Part shown: positions 1 through 7,867 of the stretch, piece by piece
Position numbering within the stretch: the first letter of the stretch is position 1
How the letters are laid out: each line of letters starts with the position of its first letter
Translations under genes and position numbers: made by a program
Source: JAJRZL01 sp964557855
GTDB taxonomy: Bacteria; Zixibacteria; MSB-5A5; GN15; FEB-12
DNA: 64,000 bases
NCBI GenBank assembly: GCA_964557855.1
Contig: CAZLBP010000004.1
Span: 1 to 64,000, forward strand
Reading direction: 5' to 3'
The notes under the pieces: model-generated
Seen by the model: the letters and a program-made list of their open reading frames with translations, nothing else
What the model was told of the DNA's origin: nothing
Databases searched by the model: none

Positions 1-2
1 CC

Positions 3-47
3 TGGACGGTTTTAACCCGACCCGCCGTGGACGGTTTTAATCCGACC
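3..47. repeat. Pair of short direct repeats
   Basis: Two 20-bp copies of TGGACGGTTTTAAYCCGACC lie at 3-22 and 28-47 and differ at one base. Closely spaced direct repeats of this sort occur at the ends of some insertion sequences (IS21-like elements have several terminal repeats). Because the window begins here, the element itself cannot be seen. The repeat is seen directly; the link to an IS is inference. Confidence 0.45.
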
Positions 48-450
48 GGTGGCATCTGAAGCCTGATCGGCCTTTTCCTGAATTAGACTCGTCATTATGC
101 TACCATTCTATTTTCGTGGTCAATTATATGAACGGGGTTCGCACCTGGCACATATCTCCAAACAACCCGGACACGTAGTACCGGAATCTATGACATTGAT
201 TGTCTGATGGCAATACCATCTCCACAGGTCATATTATGCCTATACTGTCCCCAGATACAGCACTATACAGGGAAAATCGGTTAGAAGATTCTAGTGTAGT
301 GCGTCATAAATGTCTTTACGTTGTTAAAATGACCTTGACTTAACATGGTCGCACAAAAGCACATGAAACGCCGCGTCTTAGCAACTGAGAACAATTTCTG
401 GCAGCCCCCAAATGCCCAGTTGAAATGTAAAGAAGTGTTAGACGCAGGAC

Positions 451-1045
451 ACTAGCCCGGATAATTCACAAACCTTTCGGATGGTGCTTTTGTAAGGATA
501 TTAATCAGGGATGTGATGGTCGGTATTGTTGAGCGAGGCGACTGAGACCGGAATCGGTGCTGATTATGGCGATGAATCGAGCCGGGTGGGCTTGATTTGG
601 CGTTGGTTGACGGAGTGGTCCCTGGAGTTCACCGGTAAACCCTGTTACGTTTTGCAGTTGGAGATCGGCGACTGCGTCAGGTGACGGCCAGGCGTCGCCA
701 CAAAGTCAGGAACAACGTCTGCAGGGGATAGTTAGTGGCCAGGTGCACCCACAAACGCCGACAACTCGCCACCACCTGTCGACTGGCATGGACATTGCCC
801 GGCCGCAACACGGCCGTGATCAACTCCCCCGTGTCACCATCGTGAATCAATAACGGATGGTAGATGTGGTTTTCATAGTAGCCGTGAAAGAACGACAACT
901 GCTGCTGACCGTGCGTCGGATCAGCAGTGGCATCAATGTCCACAATAATACGCGCCGGCCGCCTCGGCCTCGAGTCTATATACTGCTGCAACAGATACGC
1001 CGACAACCGGTAGAGTTCCCTGGCCGTCAACGTTGCCGCGTTTTC
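451..1045 (-). mobile_element. Decayed IS1380-family element
   Basis: Remnant of an insertion sequence on the minus strand. The transposase fragment at 677-1045 carries the IS1380/DDE_Tnp_1-group signature DIDATADPTHG...LSFFHGYYENH, followed by LLIHDG and AVLRPGNVH. The plus-strand stretch at 451-470 (ACTAGCCCGGATAATTCACA) resembles what I recall of IS1380 terminal repeats, so it may be the outer end. Between 451 and 676 no transposase frame is readable, so the C-terminal half is lost. The other end is fused into the secreted-protein gene to the right at about 1040-1070. Coordinates of both ends are approximate. Confidence 0.6.
677..1045 (-). pseudogene. IS1380-family transposase fragment
   Basis: About 120 codons of a transposase. 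The recognisable segment starts near ENAATLTARELYRL, runs through DIDATADPTHG (which contains a catalytic Asp region of the DDE fold) and AVLRPGNVHAS, and ends in the unrelated tail LWRRLAVT before a stop. Full-length members are around 400-450 residues, so both ends are missing: the N-terminus is replaced by sequence from the neighbouring secreted-protein gene, and the C-terminus is lost after HLATNYPLQTLFL. The open frame continues upstream to 1198, but that part is the neighbour's coding sequence in another frame. The fragment cannot be active. Family assignment is fairly sure. Confidence 0.75.
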
Positions 1046-3635
1046 CGTCGCCGTTGCAGCAGCCGGGTATCTGGGGTGCAAGTTCCCCGTGCTCGTACCA
1101 GATATCTCCCATCGCCACACCGTGGCTTGGAAATGGCACAGAAGCGAACCAGCTAAACCAGAATTCATCGATATTGTCGGGGCGATGCCCATAGACACTG
1201 TTATCCATCAGTGCTGTGAGGATATTATCAATCCCGTCGTAGAGCGTATCGCCTCTGCCGTCATTGGGTGTATGAGGTAGGGTGGTATCTCCCCAGTCGG
1301 ACTGACTGCTGTAATCATCATCATTGGAATCATAAATATCCCATAGCATTCCTGCAATTGCTCCCTCATTATATTTAGTCATAGCGTTCACGCTACCTGT
1401 TCTGGGGACCAAATCATACTCACCATTCTCCAGGTTAAACCAAGTTGAATCATAAAACTCATTCCAATATGTCATGCTGATTTGCGATCCTAGTACATGC
1501 GCTGACCAAAAATGAGCCCATCCTTCACTTGAAGATAAACCAACAGGATAAAGTCCATAAAGAGTGTGAGATCCACCACCATCACGAAAGAAAAGGTTCA
1601 TATGCCCAATTCTGTGAGCATATTCATGCAGAATAGTACTCTTATTCCAGGTATGTGGCCATCTCTGATTTACATCAATACTATCATTTATATAGATACA
1701 CCAGTCACTTTTACTATAAAGTGTATTAAAATCTAATGCTTTCAACACAACTTGCACTGGCCCTCCTGGAAGATCAGCAGGATTGGGACGCGATTGCTTC
1801 CATTTCTTGTATCCATCAAGGAGTACATCGGCTACAAAGAAGGATTTTGATTCGTCAATTGTCAAATCTATATTTGATTCATGATCACCATTATCAACAT
1901 CATCGAGGGTTTCAGTTATAATCATTTGAACCGGTCCATTTAATGAATCAGTCACATAGGTTCCATTATTCATGGCATAAAATGTAAAAAAGACATCCTG
2001 ACCAAATAAGCCCCACGCGTCATTATTACTTACAGGTCCAATTGAAAAATAACCACTATTATCAGTTACTGCACTATCAAGAAACTGATAACTTCCAAAC
2101 AAATCTTCATCCCACATATAAATAGTTGCTTCACGAATTGATTTGAAAACAGTATCCGGTGGAGTGGGGTCAGTGTAACGTAGCTGACCATAGAAATAAA
2201 TGTACCCGGATGATGTAACTTCGAAGCAAAAAGGACCAAACCACGTAGGGTAATATAATGTCATTCCATCAGATGAACTCCAATACCAGTTACTTGATCC
2301 TGATACATAACTAGAATCAATGCAAATAGTTTTACCAACATCATCAGGATCGATAGGCCCAATTGTAAGAGCAATCGCAGTATCATCAAAACCGTACTGT
2401 AAACCAGAACCATACACAGTAATGCCTACTAATTTAATCGAATCAGCTCCATAACCAGTTAAGCTTTTATAATAAAAACTAAGCAAGCCATCGAAGGCGT
2501 TGCTCCATTCAAGTGGGGGGATTGTCTCTGGTATTGTAGTATCCCATACTGCTCCATCAGGTGAGTAAATTCGAAAGCCATTGGTTATACCAAATACACT
2601 TTCCCCAGTGTGATTTGCGAATCCAATAACAAATCTAATTAATTGATTGGCTGGAAGTCTGCCATTTTCATCTTCACCAACAACATGATCCAGCCATATA
2701 GATGCTTCATCTTCTCTCATTGTTTTCGGTGGGATTTGAATGTTTTTTTCACTACTTGTACCGATTTTTTTATGATTGATTTTTACCTTATGTTCTCCTT
2801 CCCTATTCTGCAGAGGTGGATTTTTAATGTATTCGCACTTAAATCCTTCCCGTTTCAATTTGTCAAACTGTGTTTGAGTAACTTTAATAATATAAATACC
2901 TGAATCTAAGGTTGTTCGTATAGGTCCTATAGAGTCTACAAAATGTTTTATTATCTCATAATGCTTTGGATTTTGTAAATCGATTCTTATTTCATATTTA
3001 GTAGTATCAGGTTCAAATTTTGGGTATTTCCAGTATCTGCCTGAAGGATATCCTTTCCAAAATTCTACTAAATCACCAGTTGTTACAAAGTAAACCACTG
3101 CCGGAACTTTGCTTTGACCGAATTTCAGTTCCAATCTCAAACTGCTTGTATCATTTGGTGGTATAATAATTTGCAGGCTTTTGGAATAGAATCGTTCTTT
3201 GTCTTGACTTGGATATGCAATCCACTGCTTTGTTCCAATGTACTTTAATCCATTATTTGTAATAACTTCAATAGGAATTTCATTGCAACACTGACATGAT
3301 CGACAGAAATCATCCTTGATATGAAAACTGAATATCATATTAACAAAGCCAGCACTGTCTGGATGTTCAAGAGGCTCAAGGACATAGTCTACAACTCGCT
3401 CATTCCCTTGTGAAAAACTATTCTTGTTGGATTCCTCATTTTCCACTGAACTCTGAAGTTCATTTATCTGTTGTTCATTGTATAATTCTATTTGCAAATC
3501 AGATCCATATTTAATTGGTGTTGGTTCTTGATGAGCATCTGACTTATTTGGGAACTTTACTGTATACCACTCCCAACCAATATAAACAATCACACAACAT
3601 ATCAGAATGGAAATTGGGATTACCAAACGTTTCAT
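933..3635 (-). CDS. Large secreted protein with HEXXH metallopeptidase-like motif, 3' end cut by IS remnant
   Basis: Member 1 of the secreted VTTGD paralogue array. The start at 3635 (MKRLVIPIS) is preferred over the upstream in-frame start at 3674 because AAAGGAGG lies five bases before the ATG. An N-terminal hydrophobic segment (about residues 3-19) is a signal peptide or anchor. The N-terminal domain holds a CQCC cluster and VVYFVTTGD. A middle domain holds NGFRIYSPDGAVWD and TIGPID...GKTICIDSS. Near residue 670 comes HEYAHRIGH, the HEXXHXXGH zinc-binding pattern of metallopeptidases, with a possible third ligand in SEGWAHFW. The C-terminus reaches CC...RGNVDG, the start of a dockerin-like repeat, and then switches into IS1380 sequence, so the last ~38 codons are not original. 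It is the most complete member of the array. The substrate is unknown. Confidence 0.75.
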   Translation of the reverse strand: MKRLVIPISILICCVIVYIGWEWYTVKFPNKSDAHQEPTPIKYGSDLQIELYNEQQINELQSSVENEESNKNSFSQGNERVVDYVLEPLEHPDSAGFVNMIFSFHIKDDFCRSCQCCNEIPIEVITNNGLKYIGTKQWIAYPSQDKERFYSKSLQIIIPPNDTSSLRLELKFGQSKVPAVVYFVTTGDLVEFWKGYPSGRYWKYPKFEPDTTKYEIRIDLQNPKHYEIIKHFVDSIGPIRTTLDSGIYIIKVTQTQFDKLKREGFKCEYIKNPPLQNREGEHKVKINHKKIGTSSEKNIQIPPKTMREDEASIWLDHVVGEDENGRLPANQLIRFVIGFANHTGESVFGITNGFRIYSPDGAVWDTTIPETIPPLEWSNAFDGLLSFYYKSLTGYGADSIKLVGITVYGSGLQYGFDDTAIALTIGPIDPDDVGKTICIDSSYVSGSSNWYWSSSDGMTLYYPTWFGPFCFEVTSSGYIYFYGQLRYTDPTPPDTVFKSIREATIYMWDEDLFGSYQFLDSAVTDNSGYFSIGPVSNNDAWGLFGQDVFFTFYAMNNGTYVTDSLNGPVQMIITETLDDVDNGDHESNIDLTIDESKSFFVADVLLDGYKKWKQSRPNPADLPGGPVQVVLKALDFNTLYSKSDWCIYINDSIDVNQRWPHTWNKSTILHEYAHRIGHMNLFFRDGGGSHTLYGLYPVGLSSSEGWAHFWSAHVLGSQISMTYWNEFYDSTWFNLENGEYDLVPRTGSVNAMTKYNEGAIAGMLWDIYDSNDDDYSSQSDWGDTTLPHTPNDGRGDTLYDGIDNILTALMDNSVYGHRPDNIDEFWFSWFASVPFPSHGVAMGDIWYEHGELAPQIPGCCNGDGKRGNVDGQGTLPVVGVSVAAVYRLEAEAAGAYYCGH

Positions 3636-3686
3636 CACATCCTCCTTTCTTTTCATTATTAATGTATCACCCAAGATGTCTACTAC

Positions 3687-3715
3687 TATCTAATTGACGT
3701 CCTTAACCCTGTCAA
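3687..3715 (-). promoter_or_regulatory. Sigma-70-like promoter of the HEXXH secreted protein
   Basis: On the minus strand a perfect TTGACA (3710-3715) is followed after 17 bases by TAGATA (3687-3692), about 50 bases upstream of the start at 3635. The block around it (TAATTGACGT...GCGTTTAAT on the plus strand) recurs upstream of the pseudogene at 10,437-10,473, where the -35 has decayed to CTCACT. Confidence 0.65.
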
Positions 3716-3784
3716 GCGTTTAATAAATAATAATGGATTGTGAATGACAATATTTGTCATAGGGTGTGGAGACAAAGTCTTGTA

Positions 3785-3844
3785 GTCGAAAGTCCTATAC
3801 TTTCGACATATTAGGAATGTCGAAACCGCAGGGGTTTCGAACTA
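3785..3844. repeat. REP-like double palindrome, copy 1
   Basis: Two hairpins: GTCGAAAGT (3785-3793) pairs with ACTTTCGAC (3799-3807), and TCGAAACC (3820-3827) pairs with GGTTTCGA (3833-3840), followed by ACTAC. The same layout, with CCGCAGGGG in the second loop and GAACTAC at the edge, recurs at 13,992-14,044. The stop codon of the gene to the right is formed by the CTA of GAACTAC. The element could act as a transcript-end structure for that minus-strand gene. Confidence 0.7.
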
Positions 3845-5536
3845 CTCGACTATCGGCCAATCCCAAAATGGCGGCCAGTACCAAGTTAGATTTGCCTGAG
3901 TCGCAGGATCGCCGGTCACTTCAATGTCGTCAAGATAAACGCCTCCGTAGTCACTACTGTATAGGTAGTCGCTCTCGAAAAGGAACCATACGTAGTAATC
4001 ACCACCTGATTGAATTGGCACGGTAATCTCGTCCCAGCCGCCTGAATACCCGGTAAATTGTGGCTGGATGAGCACCCACGCAAAACCATCCGTGGAGCCA
4101 TATACTGCACAATAGTCATAACCGAGCTCAGTATCATAGAGAATCCAGAACGTCAACTCTGTGTTTTCGTGCTGTGTCAAGTCGACAGGCACGGTCATTT
4201 CCATGAAGGCCCATATGTAATCGTCATAGTGTTCACCTTCCGGCATGTCCCCTTCATCGGCGCACCACCCCGACCACCAGCCGGAGACCACATACCAATC
4301 GTAGAGATCACCCCAATAATCGTAACCGTTTCCGGGATCACCGTCACCTACATACCATTGCCCCGGCCAAACGCTTTCGAACCCTTCAAAGAAGAGCACA
4401 TCCTGTCCTTCTCGAAGAGGCAAACTGCTTTCCGGTTTCTTTTCAGGTTCGGGACCTCGCGTTCTGTGCAGTTTGGTGGAATCCGATGGCACCAGGGGCG
4501 GTTTGTTGGTCCGGTGATATTTGATACCTTTGTCTATTAGCTTAATCAAAGTCGGACGGTCCATAACTGCACGGAAGAAACCGGCTGAATCAGCAGCAAT
4601 CAGGCTGTCGAGCAGAGACTTGGCAAATTCGTAGTTGCCGCGATCGCGTAGATCTAAAATCAGGTCATACGCGTTCTTGGGTGGATTGGCCCCTAACGAG
4701 TCCCAGTAGCGTTGAGCATCGGCTCGAAGCTGCTCATCCGTCTTCGCCTCCACACGCCTGAATTTGGTCTCGCCACGATCTCGGACAAACCACCGGCCCT
4801 CAATTTCAATCGTCTGCCGTTCGTAATCTGTCAGCGGGCTATTTTCCATTATGCGCATTTTACCCAACTGTCGTTTGCCTTGATCAGACAGACTATCGAC
4901 CAGTGCACTGTCTTCCGGGTTCATTACCGGGCCCGTCGTCTCCTTACCTTTGAAATGCTTGAGGCTTTCCTGCTGCGCCTCCCACTCTCGCTTGGCGCGC
5001 TCTAAGTCCTCCCGAGGGTCCGGCCAGCGTCTGACAGTCCATTCGAGGACAAGTTCCCCGTCGCGCCCGCCTGTACCCCAGCGGGTAATTAGAGTATCAC
5101 CCGTTGTGACAAAAGTTATACCATAGTGGTAGGCAGTTCTATCACATTCCTCCCGAAAGACCAGATAACTGGTATCGTTCGGTAGTAGAGTTAGCTCCCA
5201 CACAGTCGAGTAGGGGTTTTGGGTCCGGTATGGAACCAGCAATGTGTCAGGGCCGGCGTATATCAGCCCATCGAACGGATACATGGTCATCATCAACACT
5301 TCACAGGTTGCTTTGAGATACGCATCCGGAAAATAAGTAATGGTGAATTTCAAGGTCAGGTGACCGCTGTTCTCGTCATAAGAGACGACTTCATAGCCAG
5401 GGCCAAATGGTTCTACGGGACCGGAGGGACCATTTTGATCCCAGTATGGGTACTCATCTGATTGGGCATAACCCGTGGCGCTCGAGACAACTGCGAACCA
5501 GAGCGCCAAACCTAATGCTCTTACTGCGTTGCACAT
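3842..5536 (-). CDS. Secreted array protein with jelly-roll-like C-terminal domain, probably 3'-truncated
   Basis: Member 2 of the array, 564 aa. The ATG at 5536 has AAGGAG seven bases upstream. An N-terminal signal peptide ends near SSATGYAQ. The N-terminal domain contains GYEVVSYDENSGHLTLKFTITYFP and FVTTGDTL. A charged, probably coiled segment (ERAKREWEAQQESLKHFKG) follows. A region around YDLILDLRDRGNYEFAKSLLDSL matches the equivalent segment of the other paralogues. From about residue 380, FFEGFESVWPGQWYVGDGDPGNGYDYWGD begins an MAM/jelly-roll-like domain ending VYLDDIEVTGD. The protein stops at WDWPIVE directly on a REP palindrome. The segment ANLTWYWPPFWDWPIV looks like the start of a further CARDB-like domain, so truncation is likely. 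Function unknown; probably exported. Confidence 0.7.
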   Translation of the reverse strand: MCNAVRALGLALWFAVVSSATGYAQSDEYPYWDQNGPSGPVEPFGPGYEVVSYDENSGHLTLKFTITYFPDAYLKATCEVLMMTMYPFDGLIYAGPDTLLVPYRTQNPYSTVWELTLLPNDTSYLVFREECDRTAYHYGITFVTTGDTLITRWGTGGRDGELVLEWTVRRWPDPREDLERAKREWEAQQESLKHFKGKETTGPVMNPEDSALVDSLSDQGKRQLGKMRIMENSPLTDYERQTIEIEGRWFVRDRGETKFRRVEAKTDEQLRADAQRYWDSLGANPPKNAYDLILDLRDRGNYEFAKSLLDSLIAADSAGFFRAVMDRPTLIKLIDKGIKYHRTNKPPLVPSDSTKLHRTRGPEPEKKPESSLPLREGQDVLFFEGFESVWPGQWYVGDGDPGNGYDYWGDLYDWYVVSGWWSGWCADEGDMPEGEHYDDYIWAFMEMTVPVDLTQHENTELTFWILYDTELGYDYCAVYGSTDGFAWVLIQPQFTGYSGGWDEITVPIQSGGDYYVWFLFESDYLYSSDYGGVYLDDIEVTGDPATQANLTWYWPPFWDWPIVE

Positions 5537-5559
5537 GACTTCACTCCTTACTTCGTTTC

Positions 5560-5579
5560 CCTCATCCCAATGGACGAGG
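5560..5579 (-). promoter_or_regulatory. Leader hairpin before secreted gene, copy 1
   Basis: On the minus strand CCTCGTCC pairs with GGATGAGG (one G-T pair) around a four-base ATTG loop, between the small ORF and the ribosome site of the gene starting at 5536. The same 8-bp hairpin is kept at 7444-7462. It could sequester or space the ribosome site, or terminate weakly. The pairing is seen directly; the role is inferred. Confidence 0.5.
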
Positions 5580-5630
5580 AGTTTTGGGTTGTTGTTAAAA
5601 AAAACAATGCCGCAAAGGGCCGTCAGGAAA

Positions 5631-5813
5631 TCATTCTCCCAAACGCATCACCTCCTTCATCAATATCAGTTGATCAGTGAATTCTTCCCCTGCGTCCGGC
5701 AAAAACAGACCGGCCTGATAGTTGTCAGGGCGTAGATACCCCCCGCCGGCAGAGGCGTGACTGCCGACAGATTGAAACTCGGCGTAACTGACCGCTGTGC
5801 TTCTCATACCCAT
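5631..5813 (-). CDS. Small ORF upstream of secreted protein, copy 1 (60 aa)
   Basis: A 60-residue ORF, MGMRSTAVSYAEFQSVG...DNYQAGLFLPDAGEEF...LMKEVMRLGE, preceded by an unusually strong AGGAGGAGGG ribosome site and a promoter at 5897-5925. A 62-residue relative lies at 7508-7696. The core (MGMRSTAV, YAEFQSVGS, PDNYQAGLFLPDAGE) is conserved, while the C-terminus and several internal positions differ. No signal peptide or membrane segment is visible. Translation seems likely from the ribosome site, but the differences between the copies are mostly amino-acid changing, so strong purifying selection is not obvious. It may be a leader ORF that couples translation to the downstream gene, or a small protein of unknown role. 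Confidence 0.55.
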   Translation of the reverse strand: MGMRSTAVSYAEFQSVGSHASAGGGYLRPDNYQAGLFLPDAGEEFTDQLILMKEVMRLGE

Positions 5814-5896
5814 ACCTCTACCCTCCTCCTGCCGTTATGAGAGCCACCACGTAACGGTCAAAGCCACTCTTCTCATTTGAACGCGTGTGTTACGTG

Positions 5897-5925
5897 ACGT
5901 TAATAAGCGACGAAACGGTTGTCAA
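5897..5925 (-). promoter_or_regulatory. Sigma-70-like promoter, repeat copy 1
   Basis: Minus strand: perfect TTGACA (5920-5925), 17-base spacer, TAACGT (5897-5902). It lies about 85 bases upstream of the small ORF and is identical in repeat copy 2. Confidence 0.55.
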
Positions 5926-5973
5926 GAGAACAATTGGGGGGAATGCGAGATCTTTATGGAAAGGAGGACAGAG

Positions 5974-7419
5974 CTATCTGCTGCTCACAAACGTTCCCAC
6001 AGCAAGCTGTGGGCCACCCGGCGTACTGTCCAACCTCTGATCTGCTAAAGGCCATTGATCATCATCCCACATTTCAATGCGGATACGGCGTATCGGCATT
6101 TCATTGGTATCCGGTGGAACCGGGTCAAGATAATAGAGATAGCCTGAAAACGCTATCGAATCGTACGCTTCTATCGTAAAGCAATGCGGGCCATCCCAGG
6201 CGGGGTAATAAACGTAAGAACCCCCGCCGTAAGCCCACGACCAGTAGCCAGTACCCCCATAGAAAGAGGAGTCCAGACAAATCGTTTTTCCGTCATAAGA
6301 ATCATCAATTGGTCCAACAGTAATTGTATATGATACCTCATCAAAAAATGGCGGCAAGCCACCTAACGAATCCCAAGAGATCCCCGTAAAACCCGCCGTA
6401 TCAGCCCCGACGCCATCGGCACTGTAATGATTGATTGAATACCACATATCAAACATATCCTCCCAGCCGAGGTTTAATGTATCGGCGGAGAAGCTGTCCC
6501 ACCAAGCACCATCCGGAGAGTAAATCCGAAAACCATTGGTCATGCCTTCCATGTTGGTCGGGGTGTTGTTGTAGATGCGAAGGTAAAAAGTGATTTCTTG
6601 GTTGGTGGGCAATACCCCGGGTGTGGTCATGCCGTCAACATACTCCAACGAAAAACCGTCAGACGAGGTTGGTAAAGCGCCTTCTCCCTTTGCAGAGTCT
6701 GTTGGCAGTTGTCTCTTTTGTAAACTGTCGATCCCGCGTGTCGACTTTTTCTTCCTAATAGTGTCAAGTTCAATCCCTTGCTCAGCCAGTTTGAGCACTT
6801 TTTCTAAGGGGATCTTGAGTATGTAATAACCGTCATAACCCTCACATTTGCTAGAATCAGGTAGCGGCCCAAGTATCTTCTCGGCAATTTCCAGGTGAGT
6901 GGAGTCACGCAGATCAAGCCAAACCTCATATTCGGTTTGTAGCTGCTCCTCGGTAAGAATGTCTCGTATGGGGTCGTTTGTCCTGGACGGGGAAGGAATG
7001 CCGGACGCATGCCTGGGGTTACCTGGGTACACTTCAATAGTATCTCCCGTTGTGACGAAATGATTAGATGCATAGTGCCTACCGCAACTTCCTCCGTCAA
7101 CCATAACTTCGATACCACTCGTGTCTTCCGGGGGTATGATTACTTTCAGTGTGTAAAACACTGCGCTGTCCTTCTTGGCTTTAGTGACCCATGTTTTCTC
7201 ACCTATGTAAGTCAGATTAAACAGAGGTGTTACAGTGATAGTTACATCACATTGCGATTGAAATCGAGGAACAACTAGGAGACGCAATGCAGCAGGACCA
7301 CTGCCCTGCGGAAGAGTGACAGGCTCTAAAGTGATGCTGAATGGTGGTAGTGGCTTTTGGGCATTACCCAGGGCGCTCAGTACGAGCATCAGAGCTAATA
7401 CTTGCATTACCTTTTTCAT
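5974..7419 (-). CDS. Secreted array protein, 3'-truncated at a palindrome
   Basis: Member 3 of the array, 481 aa. ATG at 7419 with AAGGAG eight bases upstream; signal peptide MKKVMQVLALMLVLSALGNAQ. The N-terminal domain contains HFVTTGDTIEVYPGNPR, followed by a YEVWLDLRDSTHLEIAEKILGPLPD segment that matches member 1. The middle domain has NGFRIYSPDGAWWDS and VGPIDDSYDGKTICLDSS, again matching member 1. Similarity ends near IRIEMWDDDQW, where member 1 continues for several hundred residues into its HEXXH domain. Here the frame runs into palindrome CCCACAGC-AA-GCTGTGGG and stops within the direct repeat. It is therefore a truncated paralogue of member 1; it may still be made and exported. Confidence 0.7.
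   Translation of the reverse strand: MKKVMQVLALMLVLSALGNAQKPLPPFSITLEPVTLPQGSGPAALRLLVVPRFQSQCDVTITVTPLFNLTYIGEKTWVTKAKKDSAVFYTLKVIIPPEDTSGIEVMVDGGSCGRHYASNHFVTTGDTIEVYPGNPRHASGIPSPSRTNDPIRDILTEEQLQTEYEVWLDLRDSTHLEIAEKILGPLPDSSKCEGYDGYYILKIPLEKVLKLAEQGIELDTIRKKKSTRGIDSLQKRQLPTDSAKGEGALPTSSDGFSLEYVDGMTTPGVLPTNQEITFYLRIYNNTPTNMEGMTNGFRIYSPDGAWWDSFSADTLNLGWEDMFDMWYSINHYSADGVGADTAGFTGISWDSLGGLPPFFDEVSYTITVGPIDDSYDGKTICLDSSFYGGTGYWSWAYGGGSYVYYPAWDGPHCFTIEAYDSIAFSGYLYYLDPVPPDTNEMPIRRIRIEMWDDDQWPLADQRLDSTPGGPQLAVGTFVSSR
5996..6013. repeat. Perfect palindrome at gene break point
   Basis: CCCACAGC (5996-6003), AA, GCTGTGGG (6006-6013). It marks the edge of direct repeat copy 1 and the position where the reading frame to its right loses similarity to its paralogue. 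Confidence 0.7.
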
Positions 7420-7443
7420 TGCTTACTCCTTACTTCGTTTTTC

Positions 7444-7462
7444 CCTCATCCAATGGACGAGG
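7444..7462 (-). promoter_or_regulatory. Leader hairpin before secreted gene, copy 2
   Basis: Minus strand CCTCGTCC pairs with GGATGAGG around an ATT loop. It is the same stem as at 5560-5579 although flanking bases differ, which suggests the structure itself is kept. Confidence 0.5.
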
Positions 7463-7507
7463 GGGGTTGAGTTGTTGTTTAATGGCGTCAAGCCGCCAAG
7501 GGCTTAA

Positions 7508-7696
7508 TCAAAAGTATTTTGCCAAAGGCATCACCTCCTCCATCAGTATGAGTTGACAGAAGAAATCTTCCCCTGCGTCCGGCAAAAACAGACCGGCCTG
7601 ATAGTTGTCAGGGCATAGATACTCACCGCCGGCAGAAGTGTAACTACCGACAGATTGAAACTCGGCGTATCTGACCGCTGTGCTTCTCATACCCAT
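7508..7696 (-). CDS. Small ORF upstream of secreted protein, copy 2 (62 aa)
   Basis: Relative of the ORF at 5631-5813, with the same AGGAGGAGGG ribosome site and start MGMRSTAV. Differences include S9R, H19Y, A20T, G25E, R28C and a changed C-terminus ending VMPLAKYF. It gains two cysteines relative to copy 1. It lies in front of the array gene starting at 7419, as copy 1 lies in front of the gene at 5536, so the ORF-plus-gene unit has been duplicated as a block. Function unknown. Confidence 0.55.
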   Translation of the reverse strand: MGMRSTAVRYAEFQSVGSYTSAGGEYLCPDNYQAGLFLPDAGEDFFCQLILMEEVMPLAKYF

Positions 7697-7779
7697 ACCT
7701 CTACCCTCCTCCTGCCGTTATGAGAGCCACCACGTAACGGTCAAAGCCACTCTTCTCATTTGAACGCGTGTGTTACGTG

Positions 7780-7808
7780 ACGTTAATAAGCGACGAAACG
7801 GTTGTCAA
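7780..7808 (-). promoter_or_regulatory. Sigma-70-like promoter, repeat copy 2
   Basis: Minus strand: TTGACA (7803-7808), 17 bases, TAACGT (7780-7785). Identical to repeat copy 1. Confidence 0.55.
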
Positions 7809-7867
7809 GAGAACAATTGGGGGGAATGCGAGATCTTTATGGAAAGGAGGACAGAGCTATCTGCTGC

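Larger units (their letters stand above)
5541..6001. repeat. ~460-bp direct repeat, copy 1
   Basis: This segment matches 7422-7882. About 210 bp at the high-coordinate end (from ~5788 to ~5998) appear identical to the other copy by eye. The lower part, which carries the small ORF, is clearly diverged. Each copy holds, on the minus strand: a TTGACA promoter, a strong ribosome site (GGAGGAGG), a 60-62 codon ORF, a CCTCGTCC hairpin and the start of a secreted-protein gene. At the other edge each copy fuses to the damaged 3' end of the next array gene. Confidence 0.85.

Noticed and set aside
1046..1198. Upstream extension of the transposase fragment ORF
   Set aside because: These codons are the secreted protein's coding sequence in another frame; transposase similarity starts only near 1045.
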